A stretch of 64,000 bases of DNA from Rhodothermales bacterium (lineage in GTDB: Bacteria > Bacteroidota > Rhodothermia > Rhodothermales > JAHQVL01): contig JAWKNW010000029.1 in the NCBI GenBank assembly GCA_041391505.1, forward strand, positions 1 to 64,000, in the 5' to 3' direction. A program made the translations under genes and the position numbers. The notes below the pieces were generated by a model that saw only the letters and a list, made by a program, of their open reading frames with translations, searched no databases and was not told the origin of the DNA. This document shows, piece by piece, positions 17,893 through 25,883 of this stretch (within the stretch, counting starts at the first letter, position 1; each line of letters begins with the position of its first letter).

Positions 17893-17984
17893 CGGTTCAA
17901 GGTGTCACGTTCACGGTTTAAGGCTGTCGCGACATGCACAGCGTGAACCCCGACTCCTTGAGCCTTGAACCTTGAACCTGCTAC
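17893..17984. repeat. GGTTCAA heptamer palindrome between lptE and the glycosyltransferase
   Basis: The left arm is GGTTCAAGGTGTCACG and TTCACGGTTTAAGG. The right arm is a clean heptamer ladder CCTTGAG-CCTTGAA-CCTTGAA-CCTGCTACC. It starts 12 nt after the lptE stop, and the TTG start of the next gene (17972) lies inside the ladder. Confidence 0.85.
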
Positions 17985-19456
17985 CTTTCTTGCCCATCCT
18001 CTACGCCATCGCCACGTTCGTTATGACGCTGTACGGAGCGAACCTGCTCTGGCTTGCCGTCATGTTTGTGCGGAACGATCGCCTGAAGGACGGCCCGGTG
18101 CCGCCGGCGGACGCGCCGCCGCCGGTGGATCGCGACGGTCCCGCGGTCACGGTGCAGCTGCCGCTCTACAATGAACCGGTCGTCTGCGAGCGGCTCATCG
18201 ACGCCTGCGCCGCGCTCGACTACCCGCGATCTCTCCTGGAAATCCAGGTCCTCGACGACAGCACGGACGAAACCACCGCCATCGTCGCGCGCCGCGTCGC
18301 CCACTGGCAGGAGCGGGGCGTCGACATCACGCTCGTCCACCGGGCCGACCGCGGCGGCTACAAGGCCGGCGCGCTCAAGAACGGGCTGCGCCTCGCGCGC
18401 GGCGCCTTCATCGCCATCTTCGACGCCGACTTCATCCCGGCGCCGGATTTCCTTCGGCGGATGCTTCCGCATTTTGATCGGCCGGACGTCGGCATGGTGC
18501 AGGCGCGCTGGGGGCATCTCAACGCCGGCGAATCGCTCCTCACCCGCATCCAGGCCTTCGGGCTCGACGCGCACTTCGCGCTCGAACAGTTCGTGCGCAA
18601 CCGCGCCGGCTACTTCATGAACTTCAACGGCACGGCGGGCATCTGGCGCCGGGCGTGCATCGAGGACGGCGGCGACTGGGAGAGCGATACGCTCGCCGAG
18701 GACCTCGACCTCAGCTACCGCGCCCAGCTCAAGGGGTGGCGCTTCACGTTCGTCGGCGACATCGAGGTGCCGGCCGAGCTGCCACGCGACCTCGACGCGC
18801 TCCGCTCGCAGCAATTCCGATGGACGAAGGGGGCCACCGAGGCCGGCCGCAAACTCCTCGGCCGGCTGTGGCGCTCGGGCGAATCCCGAGGCGTCAAGGT
18901 CGAAGGCACCTTCCAGCTGACCGCCCACTTCGTCTTCCCCTGCATCCTCGCCGCGGCGCTCCTGCACGCGCCGCTGCTCCTGCTCAACCACCTCGGGTAC
19001 GACGGCCCCGGCCCCCTGTATTTCGCGTTCCTCGGGTTCGGGTTGATCGGGTTCTTCGGTTTTTTTCTGGCGCAGCTCTTCGCCCAGCGGGCGCTCTACC
19101 CGGACTGGCTCCGCCGCGTGGCGTTCTTCCCGCTCTTCATGGCCGGTTCGATCGGCCTCGCTCTCAACAACACCCGCGCGCTCGCGTTGGGCCTCGCCGG
19201 CAAACGGACGCCGTTCGTGCGCACTCCCAAAGGCGGAACCACGACGCACAGGCTCCGCATCTCGCCGTGGTCGCTCTTCGAGGCCCTGCTCGCCGCGTAC
19301 AGCCTGGCCGGCCTCGTCGCCGTCACCGCCTACGGCGAATGGGCCGCCGTACCGTTCCAGGCGATGTTCGCGCTCGGCTTCGGTCTCGTAACCGCCTACA
19401 ATTTCCGCGATTTGCGGCGCCAGCGAGCGCCTCTTGGCACAACGCCGCGCGGATAG
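17972..19456 (+). CDS. Family 2 processive glycosyltransferase (membrane)
   Basis: This 494-residue inner-membrane enzyme has an N-terminal membrane segment (~2-34), a GT2 domain with DDS at 95-97, DAD at 151-153, ED with D244 and QxxRW at 280-284, and four C-terminal membrane helices (~310-480). This set is that of processive beta-glycan synthases of the cellulose synthase/CsgA-like group, so it probably polymerises or extends a sugar chain from a nucleotide sugar into the membrane. The TTG start falls in a heptamer repeat; M18 is the first ATG but would split the first membrane helix. The product is unknown; no c-di-GMP-binding PilZ domain is present. Confidence 0.85.
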   Translation: MNLLPFLPILYAIATFVMTLYGANLLWLAVMFVRNDRLKDGPVPPADAPPPVDRDGPAVTVQLPLYNEPVVCERLIDACAALDYPRSLLEIQVLDDSTDETTAIVARRVAHWQERGVDITLVHRADRGGYKAGALKNGLRLARGAFIAIFDADFIPAPDFLRRMLPHFDRPDVGMVQARWGHLNAGESLLTRIQAFGLDAHFALEQFVRNRAGYFMNFNGTAGIWRRACIEDGGDWESDTLAEDLDLSYRAQLKGWRFTFVGDIEVPAELPRDLDALRSQQFRWTKGATEAGRKLLGRLWRSGESRGVKVEGTFQLTAHFVFPCILAAALLHAPLLLLNHLGYDGPGPLYFAFLGFGLIGFFGFFLAQLFAQRALYPDWLRRVAFFPLFMAGSIGLALNNTRALALGLAGKRTPFVRTPKGGTTTHRLRISPWSLFEALLAAYSLAGLVAVTAYGEWAAVPFQAMFALGFGLVTAYNFRDLRRQRAPLGTTPRG

Positions 19457-19676
19457 TATCTTGCCAGGAGACGACGCGTGCCCCCGAGACACCCGGCCGG
19501 CGGCGGCATACCGGTTCTGGATCGCATCTTTGCCCGGCGCGTCGCGTCCGCTCGTTTGCTCTGTACACCTGCTCTTTTCGAAACGACCGGGGAAATTCCG
19601 GCCAACGACCGAACCCAATGCGGTTCGGTAGCGTTTGCCTCGGTACGTATTCCGCGTAAATGCCTTGCATGAACCC

Positions 19677-20582
19677 ATGTCTGTTTACGACATCAAGGAG
19701 CCACTCGCCTGCTTGCGCGAAGGGAAGGCCGACGAAGCCATCCCGATGCTCGAACAGCTGAAGCACATCACCCCCGGGCATGTGACCTCCTACGTCCTGC
19801 TCGCGCAGGCCTATGCGGCGGAAGCACGGTGGCAGGAAGCGATGATCACCTGGCAGCAGGCCGCGTTTCTCATGCCCAACAGTCCGGCCATCCAGAAAGG
19901 GCTCGACCACGCCATGCAGATGTTCGCGATGGTGGGCCCCGCGCCGGAGCAGGACGGCGAGGAAATCGTCGTCGCGGATGCACCCGCTCAGTACGAGCCG
20001 GCCCCCGAACCCAACGACACCCTCCTCGACATCGAGGAGCCCTTGATGGCGGTCGAACCGGAAGAAGAGGAAGAAGACATCATCGCCGCCTTCCTCGCGC
20101 CCGATGACGACATCCTGCCGGATCACGCGACGTTCGAGGTCGACGTGACGGAAGATTTCGTGATCGACGAAGACGCCACGGACGAGGCGGAGGAGGAAGC
20201 GGGCGAAGAAGATCTCGAAACGGAGGCCACGGCGTTCTTCGACGAACCGGCCGAACCGGCCGAACCCGCCGAACCGCCGCCGGCGGCCAACGGCGCCGCG
20301 CGGGCCATGCCGGCGGAAGACGAGGAACTCGATCGCCTCATCGCCGATCTCGAATCGGCCCGCATCGTGCCCAAGCCGGACTACGAAACGATCGAAGCGC
20401 CCGACCTCGGCGCGCCGATCGACGACATGGTCTCCGAAACGCTCGCCCGCATCTACGAGGGCCAGAAGCAGTACGACGAGGCTGCCCGGATGTACGACAA
20501 GCTGGCGATCCTCAAACCGGACCGCGCCGACGACTTCACCCAGAAAGCCGTCGAGTTGCGCACCCGCGCGAACAGCGAATAA
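19677..20582 (+). CDS. TPR protein with acidic middle region
   Basis: The start is ATG 19677 (MSVYDIKEPLACL). Residues ~1-85 form TPR-like helix pairs (LREGKADEAIPML, SYVLLAQAYAAEARWQEAM). A ~110-residue very acidic, low-complexity stretch follows, containing runs of EEEE and repeated EPAEPAEP. A final TPR-like pair (ETLARIYEGQKQYDEAARMYDKLAI) ends the 301-residue protein. There is no signal peptide. It is probably a cytoplasmic adaptor. It ends 9 nt before anmK, so they are likely co-transcribed. Function unknown. Confidence 0.75.
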   Translation: MSVYDIKEPLACLREGKADEAIPMLEQLKHITPGHVTSYVLLAQAYAAEARWQEAMITWQQAAFLMPNSPAIQKGLDHAMQMFAMVGPAPEQDGEEIVVADAPAQYEPAPEPNDTLLDIEEPLMAVEPEEEEEDIIAAFLAPDDDILPDHATFEVDVTEDFVIDEDATDEAEEEAGEEDLETEATAFFDEPAEPAEPAEPPPAANGAARAMPAEDEELDRLIADLESARIVPKPDYETIEAPDLGAPIDDMVSETLARIYEGQKQYDEAARMYDKLAILKPDRADDFTQKAVELRTRANSE

Positions 20583-20591
20583 GCCGCCTCG

Positions 20592-21770
20592 ATGCCCGAC
20601 GCCCCACCGCCTGTCCGGCTCGTCGCCGGCGTCATGAGCGGCACCTCGCTCGACGGGGTGGACGTGGCTCTCGCCCGCCTCGCCGGCTCCGGCCCGGGCA
20701 TGGACATCGAACTGGTCGCCTTCTCCAGCATTCCCTACCGGGCAGACCTGCGCGACCTCCTGCTCGCCAACTCGGCGCCCGAATCGTCGTCCGTACGCGA
20801 CCTCTCGCAGCTCAACGTCCGCCTCGCCCACGTCTACGCCGACGCCATCCGCACCGCGCTGGAACGCGTGGAGTTGACGCCAGAGGACCTCGATCTGGTC
20901 GGCCTCCACGGCCAGACGGTGCAGCACGTCCCCGACGCCGAAGACTGCGCCGGAGCGCCGACCCGCTCCACCCTCCAGATCGGCGACGGATCGACCCTCG
21001 CCAACCTGCTCGGCGTCCCGGTGGTAGGCGACTTCCGCATGGCCGACATGGCCCTCGGCGGTCAGGGCGCGCCGCTCGTGCCGTATTTCGATTATGTCTT
21101 TTTTGGCGACCCGGCCGAAAACCGGGCGCTCCTCAACATCGGCGGCATCGCCAACGTCACGATCCTGCCCGCCGGCGCCCCGCCCGCCGGGGTGTTCGCC
21201 TTCGACACCGGTCCGGGCAACATGCTCATCGACGCGCTCGCGCAGCGATTTTTTCATCGGGCGTTCGACCTCGACGGCCGCATCGCCGCCTCCGGCGCCG
21301 TCGTGCAAGACGTGCTGGACGTTTTGCTCGCCGACCCGTATCTGGCCAGAATCCCCCCGAAATCGACCGGCCGAGAGTATTACGGGCAGGCGTTCGTCGA
21401 CTGGCTGGTCGCCGAGGCCGGCCCCGCCTGCCGGCGCGAGGATCTCGTCGCCACCGTCACCGCCTACACCGCCGCCTCGGTCGCCGATGCGATGGAGCGC
21501 ATCGTCGCCCCGCGCCATGCGATCGACGCCGTGATCGCCTCGGGCGGAGGTGTGCGCAATCCGGTGCTGATGGACGCCCTCACGGAACGCCTCGCCCCGG
21601 TTCGCGTGTACACGACCGACCAATACGGCCTCGACGCCGACGCCAAGGAGGCGCTCTGCTTCGCCGTGCTCGGTCATGAAACCATGCAGCGCGTCCCCAC
21701 CGGGATGCCGGGCGTCACCGGCGCATCGAAGCCGGCGATCGCCGGGAAAATCTGCCTGCCCTCGCGATAG
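20592..21770 (+). CDS. anmK: Anhydro-N-acetylmuramic acid kinase AnmK
   Basis: This 392-residue cytoplasmic enzyme phosphorylates and hydrolyses 1,6-anhydroMurNAc during cell-wall recycling. Motifs seen are the N-terminal VMSGTSLDGVDVA, LHGQTVQH, GDGSTLA, VGDFRMADMALGGQGAPLVP, FDTGPGNMLID and SGGGVRNPVLMD. Length is normal. It sits between the TPR gene and thiL, all on the same strand with short gaps. Confidence 0.96.
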   Translation: MPDAPPPVRLVAGVMSGTSLDGVDVALARLAGSGPGMDIELVAFSSIPYRADLRDLLLANSAPESSSVRDLSQLNVRLAHVYADAIRTALERVELTPEDLDLVGLHGQTVQHVPDAEDCAGAPTRSTLQIGDGSTLANLLGVPVVGDFRMADMALGGQGAPLVPYFDYVFFGDPAENRALLNIGGIANVTILPAGAPPAGVFAFDTGPGNMLIDALAQRFFHRAFDLDGRIAASGAVVQDVLDVLLADPYLARIPPKSTGREYYGQAFVDWLVAEAGPACRREDLVATVTAYTAASVADAMERIVAPRHAIDAVIASGGGVRNPVLMDALTERLAPVRVYTTDQYGLDADAKEALCFAVLGHETMQRVPTGMPGVTGASKPAIAGKICLPSR

Positions 21771-21823
21771 CCCACCCTGTCGCACCGCGCCGGTCGCGGT
21801 GTGCCGCCCCAGACGAAGTCGAC

Positions 21824-22885
21824 ATGCACTCAACGGAAGCCACCTTCACGCCCATCAGCACCGTGGGCGAGTTCGGATTGATCGACCGCATCCAGGCCGT
21901 CCTCGGCAAGCCGGCCGATGGCGACATCCTGAAGAGCATCGGCGACGATGCCGCCGTGTACCGCATCGGCGAGGGGCGGGTCCATGTTGTCACCACCGAC
22001 GCCCTCATCGAGTCGGTGCATTTCGACCGCACCTTTGCCCCGATGAAACACCTCGGCGCCAAATCGATCGGCGTCAATGTGAGCGACATCGCGGCCATGA
22101 ATGCCATCCCCCGATTCGCCACCATCGCGCTGGGTCTGCCGCACGACGTCTCGGTGGAGATGGTCGACGACTTCTACCAGGGCATGAAGACAGCCTGCGA
22201 GGCGTACGGCGTCGCGCTGCTCGGCGGCGACACGACGGCCGCGCAGAAAATGACGATTTCCGTCACCGTGATCGGCGAGGCCCGCGAGGACCAGGTGGTC
22301 TACCGGAGCGGCGCCCGGGCCGGCGACAAGCTGTGCGTCACCGGCGATCTCGGCGGCGCCTTCGCCGGCCTGCGCATCCTGCTCGACCAGCGCGCCATGC
22401 TGCAACGCATCGGCCAGGACTACAAGCCCGACCTCAAGGAATTCGGCTACGTCATCCGCCGGCAGCTGACGCCGGCCGCGCGCATGGGCATCGTGCGCGC
22501 CTGGCATCAAGCCGGCATCCAGCCGAACGCCCTGATCGACATCTCGGACGGCCTGGCCTCCGAGGTCCTGCACCTCTGTCGCAACAGCGGCGTCGGCGCC
22601 CTGCTCGATGCCAAGGCGCTCCCCATCCACGAAGAGACCCGCCGCGCCGCGGCCCACTTCTCGCAGGATGCGGATACATACGCCCTCTATGGCGGCGAGG
22701 ACTACGAACTGCTCTTCACCATGCCCGAGGAAACGCTCGCCCGCATGGAGGCCTCCACGTTCAAAGTCATCGGCACCGTCACCGACGCCTCGGAAGGCGT
22801 CCGCATCCAGACGCCCGAAGGCGCCGTCATCCCCCTCGAGAATCGCGGCTACCGGCACTTCGGCGGAGGCAGCGACGCCGGCTGA
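21824..22885 (+). CDS. thiL: Thiamine-monophosphate kinase ThiL
   Basis: This 353-residue enzyme makes thiamine diphosphate from thiamine monophosphate with ATP. It opens with GEFGLIDRIQ, and has the GDDAAVYR metal/ATP motif, the DALIESVHFD segment, NVSDIAAMNAIP, LLGGDTT and the ISDGLASEVLHLC and GGEDYELLFTMP motifs. All are at usual positions. It is the last plus-strand gene of the 12-23 kb cluster. Confidence 0.96.
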   Translation: MHSTEATFTPISTVGEFGLIDRIQAVLGKPADGDILKSIGDDAAVYRIGEGRVHVVTTDALIESVHFDRTFAPMKHLGAKSIGVNVSDIAAMNAIPRFATIALGLPHDVSVEMVDDFYQGMKTACEAYGVALLGGDTTAAQKMTISVTVIGEAREDQVVYRSGARAGDKLCVTGDLGGAFAGLRILLDQRAMLQRIGQDYKPDLKEFGYVIRRQLTPAARMGIVRAWHQAGIQPNALIDISDGLASEVLHLCRNSGVGALLDAKALPIHEETRRAAAHFSQDADTYALYGGEDYELLFTMPEETLARMEASTFKVIGTVTDASEGVRIQTPEGAVIPLENRGYRHFGGGSDAG

Positions 22886-22891
22886 CGCCTA

Positions 22892-22917
22892 GTCGAACTC
22901 GACGTTCACCAGCGCCG
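22892..22917. repeat. 26-nt direct repeat flanking the HEPN/MNT module (partner 23807-23832)
   Basis: Positions 22892-22917 and 23807-23832 match at 24 of 26 bases. The second copy encodes the ALVNVQFD segment near the C-terminus of the lipoprotein at 23729-24211. The first, read on the minus strand, gives ALVNVEFD then a stop and looks like a leftover 3' end of a related gene. The toxin-antitoxin pair lies between. Confidence 0.6.
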
Positions 22918-22942
22918 GAGCAAGGCCGGCAAACGGTTTCGG

Positions 22943-23344
22943 CTACCGAAGCAGATCCGAAAAACGATCCCGCAGGAACGCGTAGGTAAACGCGAGTTCG
23001 TCATAATACGTGATGATGTGCTGGTAGATCTCCTCGGCCATCTGCTGGTCGTACAGATGCGACGTCCTGTTGCGATCGTCCAGCATGTCGAGCCATACGG
23101 TCTCAGCACGGAGCCATCGTTGTGGGTACGCGTGCTTGAGTGCCTCACGCGGACTTCTGGATTCAACCCCTTCATATTCAAGCTGGCGACGAAGCGTTTT
23201 CCAGAAAAGCTCGACACAAAACTCGAAACGTTGGATGGTTGCATCCACGGTCAACTCACTCCGCTCCGCTCGGAGCGCATCGCCCAACCGATCCAGGGCT
23301 CGCCCTAGATTTTCCATCGATTGTCGAATCTTCTCAACGCTCAT
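22943..23344 (-). CDS. HepT-like HEPN toxin (HI0074 family)
   Basis: This 133-residue helical protein is the nucleotidyltransferase substrate-binding partner type (HI0074) within the HEPN superfamily. The RX4HXY signature is R91-NRTS-H96-L-Y98; in HepT toxins R and H form the RNase site and Y is the residue AMPylated by the antitoxin. It overlaps the upstream MNT gene by 11 nt, the usual order of antitoxin then toxin. It probably acts as an RNase or tRNase when free. Activity is inferred from family and motif. Confidence 0.85.
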   Translation of the reverse strand: MSVEKIRQSMENLGRALDRLGDALRAERSELTVDATIQRFEFCVELFWKTLRRQLEYEGVESRSPREALKHAYPQRWLRAETVWLDMLDDRNRTSHLYDQQMAEEIYQHIITYYDELAFTYAFLRDRFSDLLR

Positions 23345-23618
23345 AAAGCACTATGCCTTCCTCGAGGATGCGGTCGCGAAGCGACTGCGGCGCCGTATCA
23401 AATCGAACTACGTCGATAAAAAGCAGCGTTCTGGTACGATCGACCTCTTCACGGATCCGCTGCCACTGCTCGCGAGAAGCCGCAGGGCAATCGATGGCCA
23501 GATCGATATCGGAACGAGCATCATGATCAACCCTGGCGCGGGACCCAAATAAGAGCACCCGGGCCACCTCGGGCTTTTTCTCCAGCTTATGCGTGATGTC
23601 GTCGATGGCCGAAATCAT
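23334..23618 (-). CDS. MntA-like minimal nucleotidyltransferase antitoxin (HI0073 family)
   Basis: This 94-residue protein has the GSX10DXD signature: G25-S26 in LLFGSRARVDHDARSDID with D37 and D39. MntA-type proteins add AMP groups to the Tyr of HEPN toxins and silence them. It is translated just upstream of the HEPN gene with an 11-nt overlap. The ATG at 23618 is the only good start. This is the first of two such modules in the window. Confidence 0.87.
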   Translation of the reverse strand: MISAIDDITHKLEKKPEVARVLLFGSRARVDHDARSDIDLAIDCPAASREQWQRIREEVDRTRTLLFIDVVRFDTAPQSLRDRILEEGIVLYER

Positions 23619-23728
23619 AGGTCATTTGTGAACCTGTGTGCATGAGCTTGATAGCCGGGTCGATGTCGACGGTTCCAACCCGTAGTCCGAGCGCTCAGCG
23701 TACGATACGTCAACAACGCGTTAATCTG

Positions 23729-24211
23729 CTATTCGAACTCGACGACGTCCGCGCGAACGGACACGACCGACTTCGAATAAAGGCCAAGATAGTTGCTCGC
23801 GTCGGCGTCGAACTGGACGTTCACCAGCGCCAGCCGGCGGTTGCCCACCGCCCCGTGCTGCGCCTCGAATTGCGCCCACAGGTCTTCGACGGCCGCCTTG
23901 TAGAGCAGCCCTTCTCCCTCGACCCGGAAGAGCGCCAGCGTCGTGGCCTGCCCCCCCTGGCTGGCCGAGAACCCGAGGATATAGCCGGCCTCGGCCTGGC
24001 CCTGCGCGTTGAGCGCGACGATCCTGAAATTGGCTTCGCCGAGTTCGACGCTCGTGCGATTGGCGGCGTAAAAAGCGCCTGAATTCACACAGCCGGTGAG
24101 GATCGCGGCCAGCAGAAGAAGACCCAGCAACGATGGGGTCGTGGCCGGGCGGTGTTCGGGTATTCTGACGTCACCTGCATCCGCAGGCATTCGTACGATC
24201 GTGCCGTTCAT
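23729..24211 (-). CDS. Putative lipoprotein
   Basis: This 160-residue protein has a signal peptide with the hydrophobic run LLGLLLLAAILTGC; the lipobox cysteine is near 41. The mature part (~120 residues) is mixed alpha/beta (VELGEANFRIVALNAQGQAE; LALVNVQFDAD; KSVVSVRADVVEFE) and resembles small lipoproteins of the DUF6567 type, but I do not assign a function. The first ~25 residues before the hydrophobic core are long for a signal peptide, so a start at M8 is possible. Its 3' part carries one copy of the 26-nt repeat at 23807-23832. Confidence 0.65.
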   Translation of the reverse strand: MNGTIVRMPADAGDVRIPEHRPATTPSLLGLLLLAAILTGCVNSGAFYAANRTSVELGEANFRIVALNAQGQAEAGYILGFSASQGGQATTLALFRVEGEGLLYKAAVEDLWAQFEAQHGAVGNRRLALVNVQFDADASNYLGLYSKSVVSVRADVVEFE

Positions 24212-24374
24212 GGTAGATCAACCTCCCTTTGGTGATGGTGGAAAATCTCAGGGACAAGTAGTGACAGGGTAGGACGCGCCACTCCGGGAAGCTGTAATCG
24301 GAACGAATCGATCGCATGTAGGCCGCGCCCTCACCGCGGCGCGGCTCGGGATTCGCCCGCTATACTTCGGGCCG

Positions 24375-24731
24375 CTACACTTCGGGCCGCTCCGTTTCGA
24401 GATCCCGCTGGATCACGCGGTTGGAAGGATGGATGCAGATGATTTCAAGCCGATCCTCACCGATGTTCTTGAACCGGTGCGGGGTCTCGGCTTCCACCAC
24501 CACGATGTCGCCGGCGCCGGCCTCGATCACCTCCCCGTCTACCGTGAAGCGGGCGCGCCCCTCACGGACAATCCACGTTTCCGGGTACGGGTGGACATGC
24601 AGCGCGGGGCCGGCGCCGGGTTCGTTGTCGACCAGAAAAAAGGAAACGTTGGCCCCGTGGGGCCCGCCCTCGAAGAGGATCGTGCCGCCGGGGCTCGGGA
24701 CGAGCGCGTTGGATCGGATGACGGTAGGCAT
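24375..24731 (-). CDS. Single-domain cupin protein
   Basis: This 118-residue cupin fold starts at ATG 24731 (MPTVIRSNAL); the frame is open upstream but that sequence is antisense to other genes. Cupin motif 1 is GPALHVHPYPETWIVREG, with H and E ligands, and motif 2 is GDIVVVEAETPHRF with the last His. It likely binds a metal and a small ligand. It lies 35 nt after the DUF2269 gene on the same strand, probably in one transcript under SoxR control. Just downstream (about 24360-24395) the phrase ACTTCGGGCCGCT occurs twice in tandem. Confidence 0.85.
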   Translation of the reverse strand: MPTVIRSNALVPSPGGTILFEGGPHGANVSFFLVDNEPGAGPALHVHPYPETWIVREGRARFTVDGEVIEAGAGDIVVVEAETPHRFKNIGEDRLEIICIHPSNRVIQRDLETERPEV

Positions 24732-24766
24732 GGCAGGATACCGGATGCTGGTTCGTGGGAGCGCGA

Positions 24767-25231
24767 TCAGACGGGTTTGGCGACCATGACGACCAGTACG
24801 GACAGCAGCACCGCGAGGTTGAGGAAGGTCAGCCGCATCATCCGGCGATGGAGTCCGGCCACCCGGGGATCCGCCGGGCCGCCCTCCTGCGCCGCCCGGC
24901 CCAGTTCGATGCCGGCTTTCCGGATCAGGGTGGCGCTCAGGACGAACCACGACAGGATGAGTCCGACGAGCCCCCACACGATCCAGACCATGTCGAACCG
25001 GAACCCGCCCTGCACCGTCAGGACGATGCCGGTGATCAGGGCGACCGCCGCGGCCGGCGCCATGACGGCGCCCCCCACAAACCCGCCCTGCCGGCCGAGG
25101 GTGGTCACCGCCTCCCAGTCGCCGGATCGGGCGGCACGCAGGTGGAGCAGCGCGATGATAAAATTGCCCCCGAACCAGATGGTCGCGGCGACGATGTGAA
25201 GGCATTTGATCAGGATGTACAGCGTGAACAT
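24767..25231 (-). CDS. DUF2269-like integral membrane protein
   Basis: The protein has 154 residues and four hydrophobic helices: 2-25 (LYILIKCLHIVAATIWFGG), 52-76, 82-104 and 132-152. Pattern and size match DUF2269 predicted membrane proteins, which carry a conserved His in the first helix (LHIVAATIWFGGN here); some relatives are thought to bind haem. ATG 25231 is 41 nt from a SoxR box, so it is the likely first SoxR target. The cupin gene follows. Confidence 0.8.
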   Translation of the reverse strand: MFTLYILIKCLHIVAATIWFGGNFIIALLHLRAARSGDWEAVTTLGRQGGFVGGAVMAPAAAVALITGIVLTVQGGFRFDMVWIVWGLVGLILSWFVLSATLIRKAGIELGRAAQEGGPADPRVAGLHRRMMRLTFLNLAVLLSVLVVMVAKPV

Positions 25232-25272
25232 GGCGTCGGAATGGGAGATGAACGAAACGCCGGCAAGACAAA

Positions 25273-25292
25273 CCTTCAAGTTCACTTGAAGG
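25273..25292. promoter_or_regulatory. SoxR box
   Basis: CCTTCAAGT-TC-ACTTGAAGG is a perfect 9-bp palindrome that matches the known SoxR operator CCTCAAGTTAACTTGAGG with one extra base per half. It lies midway between the divergent soxR start (25346) and the DUF2269 start (25231), as expected for a MerR-family operator inside a promoter spacer. Confidence 0.88.
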
Positions 25293-25345
25293 CAAGAAGC
25301 GGTTCGCGTTAAATTTCCACCGAAACCTGCCACACGTATATTGTC

Positions 25346-25864
25346 ATGCCCGACACACACGCCGCCGGCGGCATCGCTTCGCTCTACGTCCCGTTCTCGA
25401 TTGGCAAACTCGCCGAACGCTGCGGCGTCGCGACGTCCGCACTCCGATTTTACGAGGAAAAGGGCCTGATCCAGTCCTTTCGCAACGCCTCCGGCTACCG
25501 CATGTATCCCCGCGCCACGATCCGCCGGGTGGCGTTCATCCTCTTCGCCCAGCGGGTGGGGCTGACCCTGGAAGAGATCGCTGAAGAACTGGCGCTCTTG
25601 CCGGACGACCGGCTGGCTGTGAAGGAAGACTGGGAAAAGTTGTCGGCCGGCTGGGCCGCGCGCATCGACACGCGCATCGCCGAACTGATACGGCTCCGCG
25701 ACACCCTCACCGACTGCATCGGTTGCGGCTGCCTCTCGATGGAAAAATGCCACCTGGTCAACCCGGCGGACCGCGCCGCCGGCCTCGGCGCCGGCCCACG
25801 CTACTGGATGGGCGACCCGCGTCCGGACCCCGTCGCCCCCCCGCCGGACCCCCGCGGGTCGTGA
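25346..25864 (+). CDS. soxR: Redox-sensing MerR-family regulator SoxR
   Basis: The protein has 172 residues. The N-terminal winged HTH (17-60) has FSIGKLAERCGVATSALRFYEEKGL, followed by the dimerisation helix. The [2Fe-2S] cluster cysteines are C124-x2-C127-x-C129-x5-C135 in CIGCGCLSMEKC, the diagnostic SoxR pattern. SoxR is activated by oxidation or nitrosylation of the cluster, often by redox-cycling compounds. Its operator is 53 nt upstream and shared with the divergent membrane protein/cupin genes. No soxS is present, as in most non-enteric bacteria. The tail is Pro-rich. Confidence 0.95.
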   Translation: MPDTHAAGGIASLYVPFSIGKLAERCGVATSALRFYEEKGLIQSFRNASGYRMYPRATIRRVAFILFAQRVGLTLEEIAEELALLPDDRLAVKEDWEKLSAGWAARIDTRIAELIRLRDTLTDCIGCGCLSMEKCHLVNPADRAAGLGAGPRYWMGDPRPDPVAPPPDPRGS

Positions 25865-25883
25865 ACGGCATTCCCCAGAGGCC

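Noticed and set aside
19323..21833. 836-codon minus-strand frame
   Set aside because: It runs antisense to the glycosyltransferase, TPR and anmK genes, all with clear family motifs; long antisense frames are usual at this GC content.
24732..25295. N-terminal extension of the cupin gene
   Set aside because: It is Arg/Pro-rich shadow sequence antisense in frame to the DUF2269 gene; the cupin starts at ATG 24731.
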